A stretch of 62,912 bases of DNA from an uncultured Aquitalea sp. (lineage in GTDB: Bacteria; Pseudomonadota; Gammaproteobacteria; Burkholderiales; Chromobacteriaceae): positions 1 to 62,912 of the forward strand of contig NZ_CAMFLA010000023.1 of assembly GCF_945957525.1 (NCBI RefSeq), written 5' to 3'. Both the position numbers and the translations under genes were made by a program. The notes under the pieces were generated by a model, which did no database searches, had not been told where the DNA came from, and was given only the letters and a program-made list of their open reading frames with translations. Below, in pieces: positions 15,780 to 25,560 of the stretch. Positions within the stretch are counted from its first letter, which is position 1, and each line of letters starts with the position of its first letter.

Positions 15780-18167
15780 TCAGGCGTTCAGTTCGCGCGC
15801 CAGGTAGAGCCAGGTTTCCACCACGGTGTCCGGGTTGAGGGACACGGTTTCGATGCCCTCTTCCACCAGCCACTTGGCAAAGTCCGGATGGTCGGACGGA
15901 CCCTGACCACAGATGCCCACATACTTGTCCGCCTTGCGGCAAGCCTGGATGGCCATGTGCAGCATGGCTTTCACGGCTTCGTTGCGCTCGTCGAAAGTAG
16001 AGGCGATCGGGCCGCCGGAATCGCGGTCCACGCCCAGCGTCAGCTGGGTCATGTCGTTGGAACCGATGGAGAAGCCGTCAAAATGCTGCAGGAACTTGTC
16101 GGCCAGTACGGCGTTGGTCGGCAGTTCGCACATCATGATCAGGCGCAGGCCGTTTTCACCGCGCTTCAGACCGTTGGCGCCGAGGATCTCGACGACCTTT
16201 TCCGCTTCAGCCAGGGTACGCACGAACGGAATCATCACTTCCACATTGGTCAGACCCATCACGTCGCGCACCTTCTTGATGGCGCGGCATTCCAGATCAA
16301 AACAATCGCGGAAGGACTCAGCCACGTAGCGGGCGGCGCCGCGGAAGCCGATCATCGGGTTTTCTTCATGCGGTTCGTACAACTGACCGCCGATCAGGTT
16401 GGCGTACTCGTTCGACTTGAAGTCGGACATGCGCACGATCACCTTCTTCGGGTAGAAAGCGGCGGCCAGCGTGGCCACGCCTTCAGCGATCTTGTCGACG
16501 TAGAAATCCACCGGGCTGGCGTAACCGGAGATACGGTCGCTGATGGTGGCTTTCAGGTCGGCTGGCAGGCTGTCGAATTCCAGCAAAGCCTTCGGGTGAA
16601 TGCCGATCTGACGGTTGATCACGAATTCCATGCGGGCCAGACCAACGCCCTCGTTCGGCAGCTGCGCGAAGTCGAAAGCCAGTTCCGGATTGCCCACGTT
16701 CATCATGATCTTCACAGGCGCGGCCGGCATCTTGTCCAGCTCGAGGTCGATCACTTCAACGTCCAGCAGGCCGTCATAGATATTACCGGTATCGCCTTCG
16801 GCGCAGGACACAGTTACCTGCATGCCCTCGGACAGCACGTCGGTAGCGTCGCCGCAACCCACCACCGCCGGGATGCCCAGCTCACGCGCGATAATGGCCG
16901 CGTGGCAGGTACGGCCGCCACGGTTGGTCACGATGGCGGCGGCGCGCTTCATCACCGGTTCCCAATCCGGGTCGGTCATGTCGGTTACCAGCACATCGCC
17001 AGCCTTGACGCGATCCATCTCGGAAGCGTCCTTGATGGTGCGCACGGTGCCCTGGCCAATCTTCTGACCAATGGCGCGGCCTTCGCACAGCACAGCGGAC
17101 TTGTTGTTCAGGCGATAGCGACGCAGGGTGTCCTTGCGGTCTTCTTGCGACTTAACGGTTTCCGGACGGGCTTGCAGGATGTACAGCTTGCCGTCGAGAC
17201 CGTCGCGGCCCCACTCGATGTCCATCGGGCGACCGTAGTGCTTCTCGATGATCAGCGCGTATTCGGCCAACTCGGCGACTTCGGCGTCGCTAATGGAGAA
17301 TTGCTTGCGCAGCGCCGGTTCCACATCGATGGTGCGCACGGAGCGGCCAGCCTGGGACGCGTCGGTGAACTCCATCTTGATCAGCTTGGAACCCATGTTC
17401 TTGCGCAGCACGGCCGGGCGGCCCGCCTTCAGGGTCGGCTTGTGCACGTAGAACTCGTCAGGGTTCACGGCACCTTGCACCACGGTTTCGCCCAGACCAT
17501 AGGAAGCAGTGATGAACACCACGTCTTCAAAGCCGGATTCGGTGTCGATGGTGAACATCACACCGGCGGCGCCACAGTCCGAACGCACCATGCGCTGCAC
17601 ACCGGCGGACAAGGCCACCACATCGTGGGCAAAGCCTTTGTGCACGCGGTAGGAGATGGCGCGGTCGTTATAGAGGGAGGCGAAAACGTGTTTCATGGCG
17701 TCTTTGACGTTGTCAAGGCCACGAATATTCAGGAAGGTTTCTTGCTGGCCTGCGAACGAGGCGTCGGGGAGGTCTTCGGCGGTAGCGGAGGAACGAACGG
17801 CAACGGAAATGTCTGCCCCCCCCGCGTCGGCCACCATCTTGTCCCAAGCTTCCTTGATGTCGGCGTCAAGCTTGGCCGGGAAGGGGGTGTCGATGATCCA
17901 TTGCCGGATTTCCTTGCCGATGCGAGCCAGTTCGGTCACATCATCGACATCCAGCTTGGCTAGCGCCGCGCTGATCTTGTCGGCAAGGCCGTTGTGCTGG
18001 AGGAAATCTCGGTAAGCTTGCGCCGTGGTTGCGAAACCGCCGGGAACCCGGACGCCGGAGCCTGCAAGTTGGCTGATCATTTCGCCGAGAGAGGCATTCT
18101 TGCCGCCTACTTCTTCAACGTCAGTCATGCGCAGCTTTTCGAACCAGATGACGTAGTTCTCTGCCAT
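15780..18167 (-). CDS. ppsA: Phosphoenolpyruvate synthase
   Basis: 795 residues. PpsA converts pyruvate, ATP and water to PEP, AMP and phosphate for gluconeogenesis. The ATP-grasp domain has [20 protein letters not shown]. The swivelling phosphohistidine domain has [15 protein letters not shown] (catalytic His about 420). The C-terminal PEP/pyruvate barrel includes [16 protein letters not shown] and [11 protein letters not shown] 18167 has AGGAAG eight bases upstream; the longer frame to 18356 has no support. A -10-like TAGAAT (minus strand, 18209-18214) precedes it. Its regulator ppsR is divergent across a 321-base gap (18168-18488) that holds promoters but no gene. Confidence 0.96.
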   Translation of the reverse strand: MAENYVIWFEKLRMTDVEEVGGKNASLGEMISQLAGSGVRVPGGFATTAQAYRDFLQHNGLADKISAALAKLDVDDVTELARIGKEIRQWIIDTPFPAKLDADIKEAWDKMVADAGGADISVAVRSSATAEDLPDASFAGQQETFLNIRGLDNVKDAMKHVFASLYNDRAISYRVHKGFAHDVVALSAGVQRMVRSDCGAAGVMFTIDTESGFEDVVFITASYGLGETVVQGAVNPDEFYVHKPTLKAGRPAVLRKNMGSKLIKMEFTDASQAGRSVRTIDVEPALRKQFSISDAEVAELAEYALIIEKHYGRPMDIEWGRDGLDGKLYILQARPETVKSQEDRKDTLRRYRLNNKSAVLCEGRAIGQKIGQGTVRTIKDASEMDRVKAGDVLVTDMTDPDWEPVMKRAAAIVTNRGGRTCHAAIIARELGIPAVVGCGDATDVLSEGMQVTVSCAEGDTGNIYDGLLDVEVIDLELDKMPAAPVKIMMNVGNPELAFDFAQLPNEGVGLARMEFVINRQIGIHPKALLEFDSLPADLKATISDRISGYASPVDFYVDKIAEGVATLAAAFYPKKVIVRMSDFKSNEYANLIGGQLYEPHEENPMIGFRGAARYVAESFRDCFDLECRAIKKVRDVMGLTNVEVMIPFVRTLAEAEKVVEILGANGLKRGENGLRLIMMCELPTNAVLADKFLQHFDGFSIGSNDMTQLTLGVDRDSGGPIASTFDERNEAVKAMLHMAIQACRKADKYVGICGQGPSDHPDFAKWLVEEGIETVSLNPDTVVETWLYLARELNA

Positions 18168-18488
18168 CACTTCACTTCCTGTGTTGGATTGGACGATAGA
18201 AAAGCCGCATTCTAGCCCATTCCAAGCGGTTTTGCGTAGCGTATTCTGCGCCGCACAACGCGAGGGTTTGCCCCATATCAAGGCGCTCCAGCCCTGTTCC
18301 TGCTCAGTATGAGGCGATTTTGTTGCCGGAACATGACCGTCATGTAGTGTCTCCACTACAACAAAAGCCGCTGCGCGACAGCTTCCGCCCCGTTTCAGGA
18401 CAGCGTCCTGCCGGCAGCCCGCCGCGCCCCGGCTGGGGTTATACTGTCAGGCATTCCGCAGCCATCCAAATACGCAACAGGTGACGAC

Positions 18489-19310
18489 ATGCCACATCAT
18501 CGCTCCGCCTTTTTCATCTCCGACCGCACCGGCATCACCGCCGAATCGCTGGGCCACACCCTGCTGACCCAGTTCGACACGCAGGAATTCAAGCGCGAAA
18601 CCATTCCCTTCATCGATACGGTGGAAAAAGCGCAAGTGGTGGTGGAGCACATCCGCGCCATCGCAGAGAAAGATCATCTCAAGCCGCTGGTTTTCACCAG
18701 CATCGTCAACCCGGAAGTGCGCGCCACCGTGCGCATCCAGGAAGCCGTAGTGCTGGACTTCTTTGAAACCTTCATCGGCCAGTTGGAAGAAGAAATCGGC
18801 GAGAAAGCTTCGCTGACCCTGGGCAAGGCGCATGGCGTGGTCAGCGAAGAGAAGTACGATCACCGCATTGAGGCGGTGAATTTCTCGCTCAACCACGACG
18901 ACGGTGTGAAACTGAAAGATCTGGCCGACGCCGACGTCATCCTGGTGGGCGTGTCGCGTTCGGGCAAAACGCCTACCTGTCTGTATCTGGCGCTGCAATA
19001 CGGCATCAAGGCCGCCAACTACCCACTGACGCCGGAAGACCTGGACAGCCCCACCTTGCCCAAGATGCTGATTCCCTACCGCAACAAGATGTTCGGCCTC
19101 ACCATTGATCCGGCCCGCCTGCACCATATCCGCTCCGAGCGCCGCCCGGACTCCAAATACGCCAGCCTGGACAACTGCCACTTTGAAGTGGGCGAAGCCG
19201 AGTCCATGTTCCGCTTCCACGGCGTGCCCTACATCAGCACCACCCACAAGTCGATCGAAGAGATTGCCACCACCATCATGCACAAGGCGGCGCTGTCCCG
19301 CCGCTTCTGA
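18489..19310 (+). CDS. ppsR: PEP synthase regulatory protein (kinase/pyrophosphorylase)
   Basis: 273 residues of the DUF299 family. These proteins inactivate PpsA by ADP-dependent phosphorylation and reactivate it by Pi-dependent removal of the phosphate. It has the P-loop [16 protein letters not shown] near residue 157, the N-terminal [13 protein letters not shown] and the C-terminal [26 protein letters not shown]. Its location, divergent from ppsA, supports the assignment. ATG 18489 follows GGTGACGAC. A strong terminator follows the stop. Confidence 0.95.
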   Translation: MPHHRSAFFISDRTGITAESLGHTLLTQFDTQEFKRETIPFIDTVEKAQVVVEHIRAIAEKDHLKPLVFTSIVNPEVRATVRIQEAVVLDFFETFIGQLEEEIGEKASLTLGKAHGVVSEEKYDHRIEAVNFSLNHDDGVKLKDLADADVILVGVSRSGKTPTCLYLALQYGIKAANYPLTPEDLDSPTLPKMLIPYRNKMFGLTIDPARLHHIRSERRPDSKYASLDNCHFEVGEAESMFRFHGVPYISTTHKSIEEIATTIMHKAALSRRF

Positions 19311-19340
19311 GCATCCGCCCCCAGACGCGCGCCGTCATCA

Positions 19341-19366
19341 AAAGCCTCCTGCGGGAGGCTTTTTTT
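19341..19366 (+). terminator. ppsR terminator
   Basis: AAAGCCTCC-TGC-GGGAGGCTTT stem followed by a T run, 30 bases after the ppsR stop codon. Confidence 0.9.
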
Positions 19367-19473
19367 GCGACCAACACATTGCGTTCCTCCGGCAAGCGCC
19401 AAAATCTGCACAGCCCGATCGCATATCATCCTCATGATTTGAAACACAAATTCACAATTGAGGAAGAAACAAA

Positions 19474-19788
19474 ATGGTAGAAGATGCTCTCTATCAGCGT
19501 ATGAATATTCTTCCCATCTCCTACATTTACTCCTACGCGTCAGCAGGAATACGGACAAGCCTTAGCGTGGAGGGCATCTCCGGCAAACCGGATGCCCGCG
19601 GCATGAACGGTGAACTCCGCCGCGAAATGGACGAAACCACACAATGGCACGAGGCGGTAACCCGCCGCGCGGGAGAAGGCGCTTTTGATCTGGGCAGCGG
19701 CGGAGCCGCTCCGCAGGATCGCCGCGCCCGCGCTTATCTTGCCGTGGCCGCCGCCCCGCGCGCTCCACTCATCGACGTGGCGGCTTGA
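19474..19788 (+). CDS. Hypothetical protein, 104 residues
   Basis: Open frame with GAGGAAG eight bases before the ATG and an AT-rich upstream stretch after the ppsR terminator. The N-terminus has a Tyr-rich stretch (ILPISYIYSYASAGI); the rest is hydrophilic and Ala/Arg-rich. No family recognised. The last codons overlap the candidate -35 of the trp leader promoter. It could be a real small gene or a chance frame in the trpS upstream region. Confidence 0.4.
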   Translation: MVEDALYQRMNILPISYIYSYASAGIRTSLSVEGISGKPDARGMNGELRREMDETTQWHEAVTRRAGEGAFDLGSGGAAPQDRRARAYLAVAAAPRAPLIDVAA

Positions 19789-19814
19789 CGGCCCGCCCGC
19801 CGCTGTGGTTTTAT
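19785..19814 (+). promoter_or_regulatory. Candidate promoter of the trpS leader
   Basis: TTGACG (19785-19790), an 18-base spacer, and an extended -10, TGG-TTTTAT (19806-19814). A start about seven bases later falls at 19820-19822, that is, on the leader-peptide ATG. This would make the leader mRNA leaderless, which fits the lack of a Shine-Dalgarno sequence. Confidence 0.45.
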
Positions 19815-19820
19815 GAAACG

Positions 19821-19874
19821 ATGAATTCCGCAAACGCAACCGCATCCTTCTTTTGGTGGTGGCGCCTCTTCTGA
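19821..19874 (+). CDS. Tryptophan leader peptide (trpL-like)
   Basis: A 17-codon frame encoding MNSANATASFFWWWRLF. Three consecutive Trp codons lie at 19854-19862, only four codons before the stop. It sits directly upstream of a rho-independent terminator and trpS. A ribosome stalled at the Trp codons leaves the antiterminator sequence (from 19875) free, while one that reaches the stop covers it. There is no Shine-Dalgarno sequence. An overlapping ATGAAACGATGA frame of three codons precedes it. This is the hallmark of Trp-tRNA-sensing attenuation. Confidence 0.85.
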   Translation: MNSANATASFFWWWRLF

Positions 19875-19917
19875 GGTAGCCCCGGCGATTGCACGCGCAA
19901 ACAACCCGGACGCTGCC
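19875..19917 (+). promoter_or_regulatory. Antiterminator helix of the trpS attenuator
   Basis: GGTAGC-C-CCGG (19875-19885) can pair with CCGG-AC-GCTGCC (19906-19917). The second strand includes the 5' arm of the terminator, so the two helices exclude each other. The left strand starts at the base after the leader stop codon, the position expected for ribosome-controlled switching. Confidence 0.65.
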
Positions 19918-19943
19918 CACAGGCGGATCCGGGTTTCGTTTTT
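19903..19943 (+). terminator. trpS attenuator terminator
   Basis: AACCCGGA (19903-19910) pairs with TCCGGGTT (19928-19935), followed by TCGTTTTT. It lies before trpS rather than after a gene, so it acts as an attenuator. The truncated RNA would be about 120 nt. Confidence 0.88.
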
Positions 19944-19959
19944 CCAGCACTCCACCTGA

Positions 19960-21018
<1,059 letters not shown>

Positions 21019-21023
21019 TTTTT

Positions 21024-21052
21024 TTGGTACAAATGTTGTGAAATTATATATT
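21024..21052 (+). promoter_or_regulatory. Promoter of the amidotransferase-like gene
   Basis: TTGGTA (21024-21029), a 17-base spacer and TATATT (21047-21052), in a strikingly AT-rich 60-base island between trpS and the next gene. Confidence 0.65.
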
Positions 21053-21080
21053 TTGTAATTTTCAATACAAAGGAACAATC

Positions 21081-21776
21081 ATGCCGCGTATCGCACTGGT
21101 TGGCGACTACGACCCCGCAGTCCCCGCGCATCAGGCCATCCCGCTTGCCCTGCAACTAGCCGCCAAGGCCGAAAGCATGCAGGTGGAGATGGCATGGCTG
21201 GCTACCGACGCCATCAAGGATGCCGCCACGCTGCAGGGCTTTGACGCCATCTGGTGCGTGCCGGCCAGTCCATATCGCAGCATGAACGGCGCGCTGCTTG
21301 CCATCCGCCACGCGCGCGAACACGGCCTGCCCTTTCTAGGCACCTGCGGCGGTTTCCAGCATGCGGTGCTGGAGTACGCGCGCAACGCGCTGGGCTGGAC
21401 GGACGCCGAACATGCGGAAACCGCGCCGGATGCTGCGCGAGCAGTGATTGCCCCGCTGGCCTGCGCCCTAGTGGAAACCGAAGGCGAAGTACGTTTCAGC
21501 GCTGGCAGCAGGCTGGCCGCCGCCTATGCGCAAGCCGGCGCGCAGGAAGGCTACCGCTGCCGCTACGGACTGAACCCGGCTTTTGCCGAGGCGCTAACCC
21601 GTGGCCCCTTGCGCGCCACCGCCTTTGATGAAGAAGGCGAAGTACGCGGCGTCGAGCTGGACCATCATCCCTTTTTCGTCGCTACCCTCTTCCAGCCGGA
21701 ACGCGCCGCCCTGCGCGGCATCTGTCCCCCGCTGGCGCGTGCGCTGCTCTGCGCCGCTTCGGCCAACCTTGCCTGA
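21081..21776 (+). CDS. CTP-synthase C-terminal-domain-like glutamine amidotransferase protein
   Basis: 231 residues resembling the glutaminase half of CTP synthase. The nucleophile elbow GTCGGFQHAVLEYARN (Cys about residue 94) is intact. The catalytic-triad segment reads HPFFVATLFQPE, where CTP synthase has FHPE, so the histidine is glutamine. It matches the stand-alone family annotated as CTP synthase C-terminal-region-related (seleno)proteins; here the position carries an ordinary Cys. Function unknown. AAAGGAAC precedes the ATG. A 12-mer repeat is built into its last codons (A-S-A-N-L-A). The chorismate mutase gene follows 33 bases downstream. Confidence 0.75.
   Translation: MPRIALVGDYDPAVPAHQAIPLALQLAAKAESMQVEMAWLATDAIKDAATLQGFDAIWCVPASPYRSMNGALLAIRHAREHGLPFLGTCGGFQHAVLEYARNALGWTDAEHAETAPDAARAVIAPLACALVETEGEVRFSAGSRLAAAYAQAGAQEGYRCRYGLNPAFAEALTRGPLRATAFDEEGEVRGVELDHHPFFVATLFQPERAALRGICPPLARALLCAASANLA
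21757..21768 (-). repeat. GGTTGGCCGAAG repeat, copy 4
   Basis: Perfect, inverse orientation, in the last codons of the amidotransferase-like gene; extended form AAGGTTGGCCGAAG. Confidence 0.85.
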
Positions 21777-21809
21777 AACCAACCCGCAACCGACAGCAGG
21801 AGCCACACC

Positions 21810-22112
21810 ATGGATTTCATCTACCAATGCCAAAGTCTGGATGAAGTGCGAGCGCAGATTGATCGCATCGACCAGCAACTGGTGGCGCTAATCGCCGAGC
21901 GCGGGCTGTATGTGGAGCAAGCCGCCGGCTTCAAACGCAACGACGCCGAAGTAGAAGGCGGCAAGCGGGTGGATCAGGTCATCCGCCGCGTCACCCGGCT
22001 GGCCGGCGAGCTGGGCGCGGACCCGCAGCTGACCGCCGAGGTGTATCGCACCATGATCGGCCATTTCATCCGCAAAGAGATGGCGGTGTTTCACCAGCGG
22101 CAATCGTCCTGA
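21810..22112 (+). CDS. AroQ-type chorismate mutase / PchB-like
   Basis: A 100-residue all-helical protein. R14, R31 and K42 fall exactly at the positions of the catalytic residues of Pseudomonas PchB, with the typical RIDQQLVALIAER and RVDQVIRRV helices. It converts chorismate to prephenate, or possibly isochorismate to salicylate and pyruvate, since PchB-type enzymes do both poorly or well. There is no pchA-like isochorismate synthase in the window, so chorismate mutase is the safer call. Cytoplasmic and dimeric in the family. AGGAG precedes the ATG at moderate distance. Confidence 0.85.
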   Translation: MDFIYQCQSLDEVRAQIDRIDQQLVALIAERGLYVEQAAGFKRNDAEVEGGKRVDQVIRRVTRLAGELGADPQLTAEVYRTMIGHFIRKEMAVFHQRQSS

Positions 22113-22163
22113 ACCACAACAGCCGCTACACTGGCGGTTGTTCCTGTCGCCGAGACCCGCATC

Positions 22164-22625
22164 ATGATCCGATCGTTTGCCGCCGCGCTGCTGCTGTTTG
22201 CCGCCACCGCCCATGCCGAGGAAATCGGCAAGGTATCCACCACCTTCCATCTGCTCAGTCCCAACGACAAAGTGCTGGTGGAAGCCTTTGACGACCCCTC
22301 GGTGCAAGGCGTGGCATGCTATGTGTCGCGCGCCCAGACCGGCGGCTACGGAGGTGCGCTGGGCCTGGTGAAAGACCCGTCCCGCTTCTCGGTGGCCTGC
22401 CGGCAGGTGGGCGATCTCGCGTTCGGCAAACCGCTGCCCAGAGAGGAGGAGGTGTTCAAGGAAAGCGCCTCTTTCATCTTCAAACACGTTCGCGTAGTGC
22501 GGTTGGTGGACCCCAAACGCAACACACTGGTTTACCTCACCTATTCCGACAAACTGGTGGACGGCAGTCCTGACAATGCCGTCACCGCCGTGCCGGTCAG
22601 CGGCCAGCGTATCCCGCTCAAATGA
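22164..22625 (+). CDS. creA: CreA family protein
   Basis: 153 residues with a short signal peptide (MIRSFAAALLLFAATAHA). It contains the conserved CreA core: VLVEAFDDPSVQGVACYVS, SVACRQVGDL and LVYLTYSDKLVDGSP. CreA is a conserved periplasmic protein of unknown function, with two cysteines that could form a disulfide. The downstream ydcF-like gene overlaps by four bases (ATGA), so the two are probably translationally coupled. Confidence 0.9.
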   Translation: MIRSFAAALLLFAATAHAEEIGKVSTTFHLLSPNDKVLVEAFDDPSVQGVACYVSRAQTGGYGGALGLVKDPSRFSVACRQVGDLAFGKPLPREEEVFKESASFIFKHVRVVRLVDPKRNTLVYLTYSDKLVDGSPDNAVTAVPVSGQRIPLK

Positions 22626-23308
22626 GCGCCGGCGCCTGCCCTCCCCTGACGCCCACGCTGCAGCGCGCCGCGCTGCTGTGGGACTATCTGTCCTCCGGCC
22701 GCAGCCGCGCGCCCTGCGATGTGATGGTGCTGTGCGGCTCCTACGACCTGCGCGTGGTGGACTACGCTTGCGGCCTGTTGGCCGAAGCTTATGCGCCGAA
22801 GCTGCTGATCAGCGGCGATCGTGGCCGCTGGACGCGCGAGCTGTGGACGCGACCGGAAGCGGAAATCTTCGCCGAGCGGGCTCTGGCGCTGGGCGTGCCG
22901 GCAGAAAATATCCTGCTGGAACCCAGAGCCGCCAATTTCGCCGAAAACCTGCGTTTCGCCCGCGAACTCTGCCCTGACGCCCGCAGCGTGCTGCTGGTCA
23001 CCAAGCCGCAATCGCTGCGTCGCGTGCTGCATACCCAGCCCCTGTGCTGGCCGGAGATTGTTTGTCATGTGGATGCGCCGGACTGGCGTTTTCCGGAGGA
23101 TGCTTCGCCGGTGGTGGGAATATTCGGCTGGATAGAAGAGATGGTGGGCGATCTGCATCGCATGCTGCGCTATCCGCGACTGGGCCTGCAAACACCGGCC
23201 AAAGTACCGCCAGCGGTGCTGGAGGCCTGGCAAGGGCTGGTCGCCCAAGGCTACAACCGGCAGCTGCTGCCAGGCAGCGCGCTGGATGATCTGCCGCGCC
23301 CTGACTGA
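22622..23308 (+). CDS. YdcF-like (DUF218) protein
   Basis: 228 residues with a DUF218 core: CDVMVLCGSYDLRV, LLISGDRG, ILLEPRAANFAENL and VLLVTKPQSLRR. This fold binds nucleotides (SAM for E. coli YdcF) but its reaction is not established. No membrane anchor, unlike the SanA/ElyC branch. It is coupled to creA and converges on the MBL gene, 21 bases away, with no visible terminator. Confidence 0.8.
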   Translation: MSAGACPPLTPTLQRAALLWDYLSSGRSRAPCDVMVLCGSYDLRVVDYACGLLAEAYAPKLLISGDRGRWTRELWTRPEAEIFAERALALGVPAENILLEPRAANFAENLRFARELCPDARSVLLVTKPQSLRRVLHTQPLCWPEIVCHVDAPDWRFPEDASPVVGIFGWIEEMVGDLHRMLRYPRLGLQTPAKVPPAVLEAWQGLVAQGYNRQLLPGSALDDLPRPD

Positions 23309-23329
23309 TACGGCGCGACCAAGCGGCGC

Positions 23330-24097
23330 TCAGAACGTCACTTGCAGACCGTCATGCGCCACTTCCACGCCAGCCGGGCACAGGCGGCTCAGTTCACCAT
23401 ACTCAAGCCGGTGAATCATGTGGATCAGAACCGTACGGCGCGCGCCGATACGGGCCGCCCATGCCAGCGACTGGTGAAAACCCAGATGCGAGGGGTAACC
23501 GTCCATGTTCAGGCAATCCAGAAACAAGGTATCCACCCCGGCCAGCAGGGCCAGGCTTTCGTCCGGAATATGGGACAGATCCGTCAGCCAGGCCACCTTG
23601 CCCAGGCGCCAGCCTAGGCAAGGCCAGCTGCCGTGTTGCAGGGGGATGGGGGTGATGCGCAAACCGTCGTAATCGAAAGCGCCGCCCACCTCCTCCGTCA
23701 GCAATACCGGCTTGTCCCATACCGCCGAGGGCGCTTGCATCGCATAGCCGAAACGACTGCGGATGTTGTCCAGGGTGAAAGCGTTGCCGTACAGAGTGAT
23801 CGGCCCCTTTTTCACATAGCAGAAAGCGCGCAGATCATCGATGCCGTTGAGGTGATCGGCATGCGGATGGGTGTAAAGCACCGCATCCACATGGCGGATG
23901 CCTTCGCGCAGCGCCTGCTGGCGCAGGTCCGGCGAGGTATCGATCAACAAGCCGCCCTGCGGCGTCTTCAACCACGCACTGCAGCGGGTGCGGCGATTGC
24001 GCGGGTTGTCGGACGTGCAAGTGGGGCAATCGCAACCGATGGCCGGCGTTCCGGAGCTGGAACCGCAGCCGAGCACGGTCAGTTGGTACTGGCTCAA
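23330..24097 (-). CDS. MBL-fold metallo-hydrolase (PhnP-like)
   Basis: 255 residues. The metal-binding motif is THPHADH (about residue 76), preceded by the N-terminal GCGSSSGTPAIGCDCPTC with a cysteine cluster like the structural zinc site of PhnP. Further ligands are seen at DLSH and HMIH. PhnP-type enzymes are phosphodiesterases acting on cyclic phosphates, and PqqB/RNase Z-like relatives also exist. No phosphonate genes are near, so the substrate is uncertain. It is the last gene on the minus strand after tatD, with a 179-base gap. Confidence 0.82.
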   Translation of the reverse strand: MSQYQLTVLGCGSSSGTPAIGCDCPTCTSDNPRNRRTRCSAWLKTPQGGLLIDTSPDLRQQALREGIRHVDAVLYTHPHADHLNGIDDLRAFCYVKKGPITLYGNAFTLDNIRSRFGYAMQAPSAVWDKPVLLTEEVGGAFDYDGLRITPIPLQHGSWPCLGWRLGKVAWLTDLSHIPDESLALLAGVDTLFLDCLNMDGYPSHLGFHQSLAWAARIGARRTVLIHMIHRLEYGELSRLCPAGVEVAHDGLQVTF

Positions 24098-24276
24098 CGC
24101 TCTCTCCTCGCGGGGCCGTCAATGCGGCGCCCTGTTAGCTTGCCGGCGCGACCTGTTTACGATCTGCTGCGCAGTGACGATGCAGCGTTGAAACCGGCTT
24201 GATCATGCTCGCGCGCCTTGCGCGCATCCGGCGGCGCCATCGCCCCGCCCGGGCTAGCCCGATCGGCTGCGCGCCG

Positions 24277-25050
24277 TCAGGGCCGGACAATCTTGCCGAA
24301 CAGCCGATAGAAATTGTCCGTAGTGGCACGCGCCACTTCGTCGAAACTGATGCCGCGCAGTTCGGCGATATGCTCGGCCACATGCTTGACGTAGGCCGGC
24401 TCGTTAAGCTTGCCGCGGTACGGCACCGGGGCCAGATAGGGGGAGTCGGTTTCCACCAGCATGCGTTCCAGCGGCATTTTCTGCGCCACTTCCTTGATCT
24501 GCGCCGCGCTCTTGAAGGTGACGATGCCGGAGAAGGAAATATAGAAGCCCATCTCCATCGCCGCCTGGGCAACGTCCCAGTTTTCCGTGAAGCAATGCAT
24601 GACGCCGCCGCACTCGCCGGCGTTTTCCTCGCGCATGATGCGCAAGGTGTCTTCGGCCGACTCGCGGGTATGGATCACCAGCGGCAGCCCCGTGCGGCGC
24701 GCGGCGCGGATGTGAGTGCGGAAACGCTCATGCTGCCAGGCTAGATCGCCCTTGCACCAGTGATAGTCCAGCCCGGTTTCGCCGATGCCCACCACGCGCG
24801 GATGAGCGGCTTGCGCCACCAGCTCGTCCTCGCTGTACTCTTCCGCCTCCGGATCGTCCGGATGCACGCCCACCGTGGCGTAAAGGTGCGGATGCCCCTC
24901 AGCCAAGTCCAGCACCTCGGGAAAGCGCGGTCGGGAGACACCGATCACCAAGGCTGTTTCCACCTGGTTGGCCTGCATATTGGCCAGCACTTCCGGCAGA
25001 CGGCTGGCGAGGTCGGGAAAATTGATGTGGCAGTGAGAATCGACAAGCAT
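24277..25050 (-). CDS. TatD-family metal-dependent hydrolase
   Basis: 257 residues. Metal ligands are seen in MLVDSHCHINF (HxH), GIGETGLDYHW, VIHTRES, MHCFTE and VETDSPYLAP. Family members are Mg2+-dependent 3'-5' DNases or deacylases. The E. coli relative ycfH lies in the same tmk-holB context. The ATG at 25050 directly precedes the conserved VDSHCH, so the longer frame to 25290 is not coding. Belongs to the mltG-tmk-holB-pilZ-tatD block. Confidence 0.92.
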   Translation of the reverse strand: MLVDSHCHINFPDLASRLPEVLANMQANQVETALVIGVSRPRFPEVLDLAEGHPHLYATVGVHPDDPEAEEYSEDELVAQAAHPRVVGIGETGLDYHWCKGDLAWQHERFRTHIRAARRTGLPLVIHTRESAEDTLRIMREENAGECGGVMHCFTENWDVAQAAMEMGFYISFSGIVTFKSAAQIKEVAQKMPLERMLVETDSPYLAPVPYRGKLNEPAYVKHVAEHIAELRGISFDEVARATTDNFYRLFGKIVRP

Positions 25051-25139
25051 GGGGCAATCGCTGAAAGCACAGGCCGCGCGCGGCGGCCCGTCAAGTTGCT
25101 GAAAACTGCGCAGCCCGGCGGCGGGGCTGACAACCGGTA

Positions 25140-25505
25140 TTACATGGTGTGCGTGGGCCGGCTGGAGTTCAGTACGCCGCCCAACAGGGTCTCGATCTTG
25201 GTCTTGGCCTGATAGCCCGCCTCGCCGGCGACGAACTCCACGCCGATGCCCTGCACCCGGCTGTTGTTGGCGCCGGCCGGAGTGATCCACACCACTTTGG
25301 CTTGCACGGCAATTTTCTGCGGGTCGTCCATCAGGGTAAGCAGCAAAAACACCTCCTCACCCAGCTTCATGTCCTTGTTGGTGGGAATGAAGATGCCGCC
25401 ATTCTTGACGAAAGGCATGAAGGCGGCGAACAGGGCGCTGCGCTCCTTGATATGCAGGGAGAGAACGCCTGGGCGGGCCAGATCGGGACGGGGCGGATTA
25501 TCCAT
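25140..25505 (-). CDS. pilZ: Type IV pilus assembly protein PilZ
   Basis: 121 residues. The barrel has the pattern of the original PilZ (NGGIFIPTNKDMKLGEEVFLLLTL, VVWITPAG, GIGVEF). It lacks the RxxxR and (D/N)xSxxG motifs that bind c-di-GMP, as is usual for the pilus-assembly branch. It is required for type IV pilus formation in Pseudomonas and Neisseria, working with PilB and FimX-type partners. Its place between holB and tatD is conserved across beta- and gammaproteobacteria. It implies type IV pili, the usual DNA-uptake machine, in this organism. Confidence 0.92.
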   Translation of the reverse strand: MDNPPRPDLARPGVLSLHIKERSALFAAFMPFVKNGGIFIPTNKDMKLGEEVFLLLTLMDDPQKIAVQAKVVWITPAGANNSRVQGIGVEFVAGEAGYQAKTKIETLLGGVLNSSRPTHTM

Positions 25506-25560
25506 TGACGCACATTCCTGTTGCGATACTTAAGGTAATAGCAGAACGGCAGCGCCGCGT

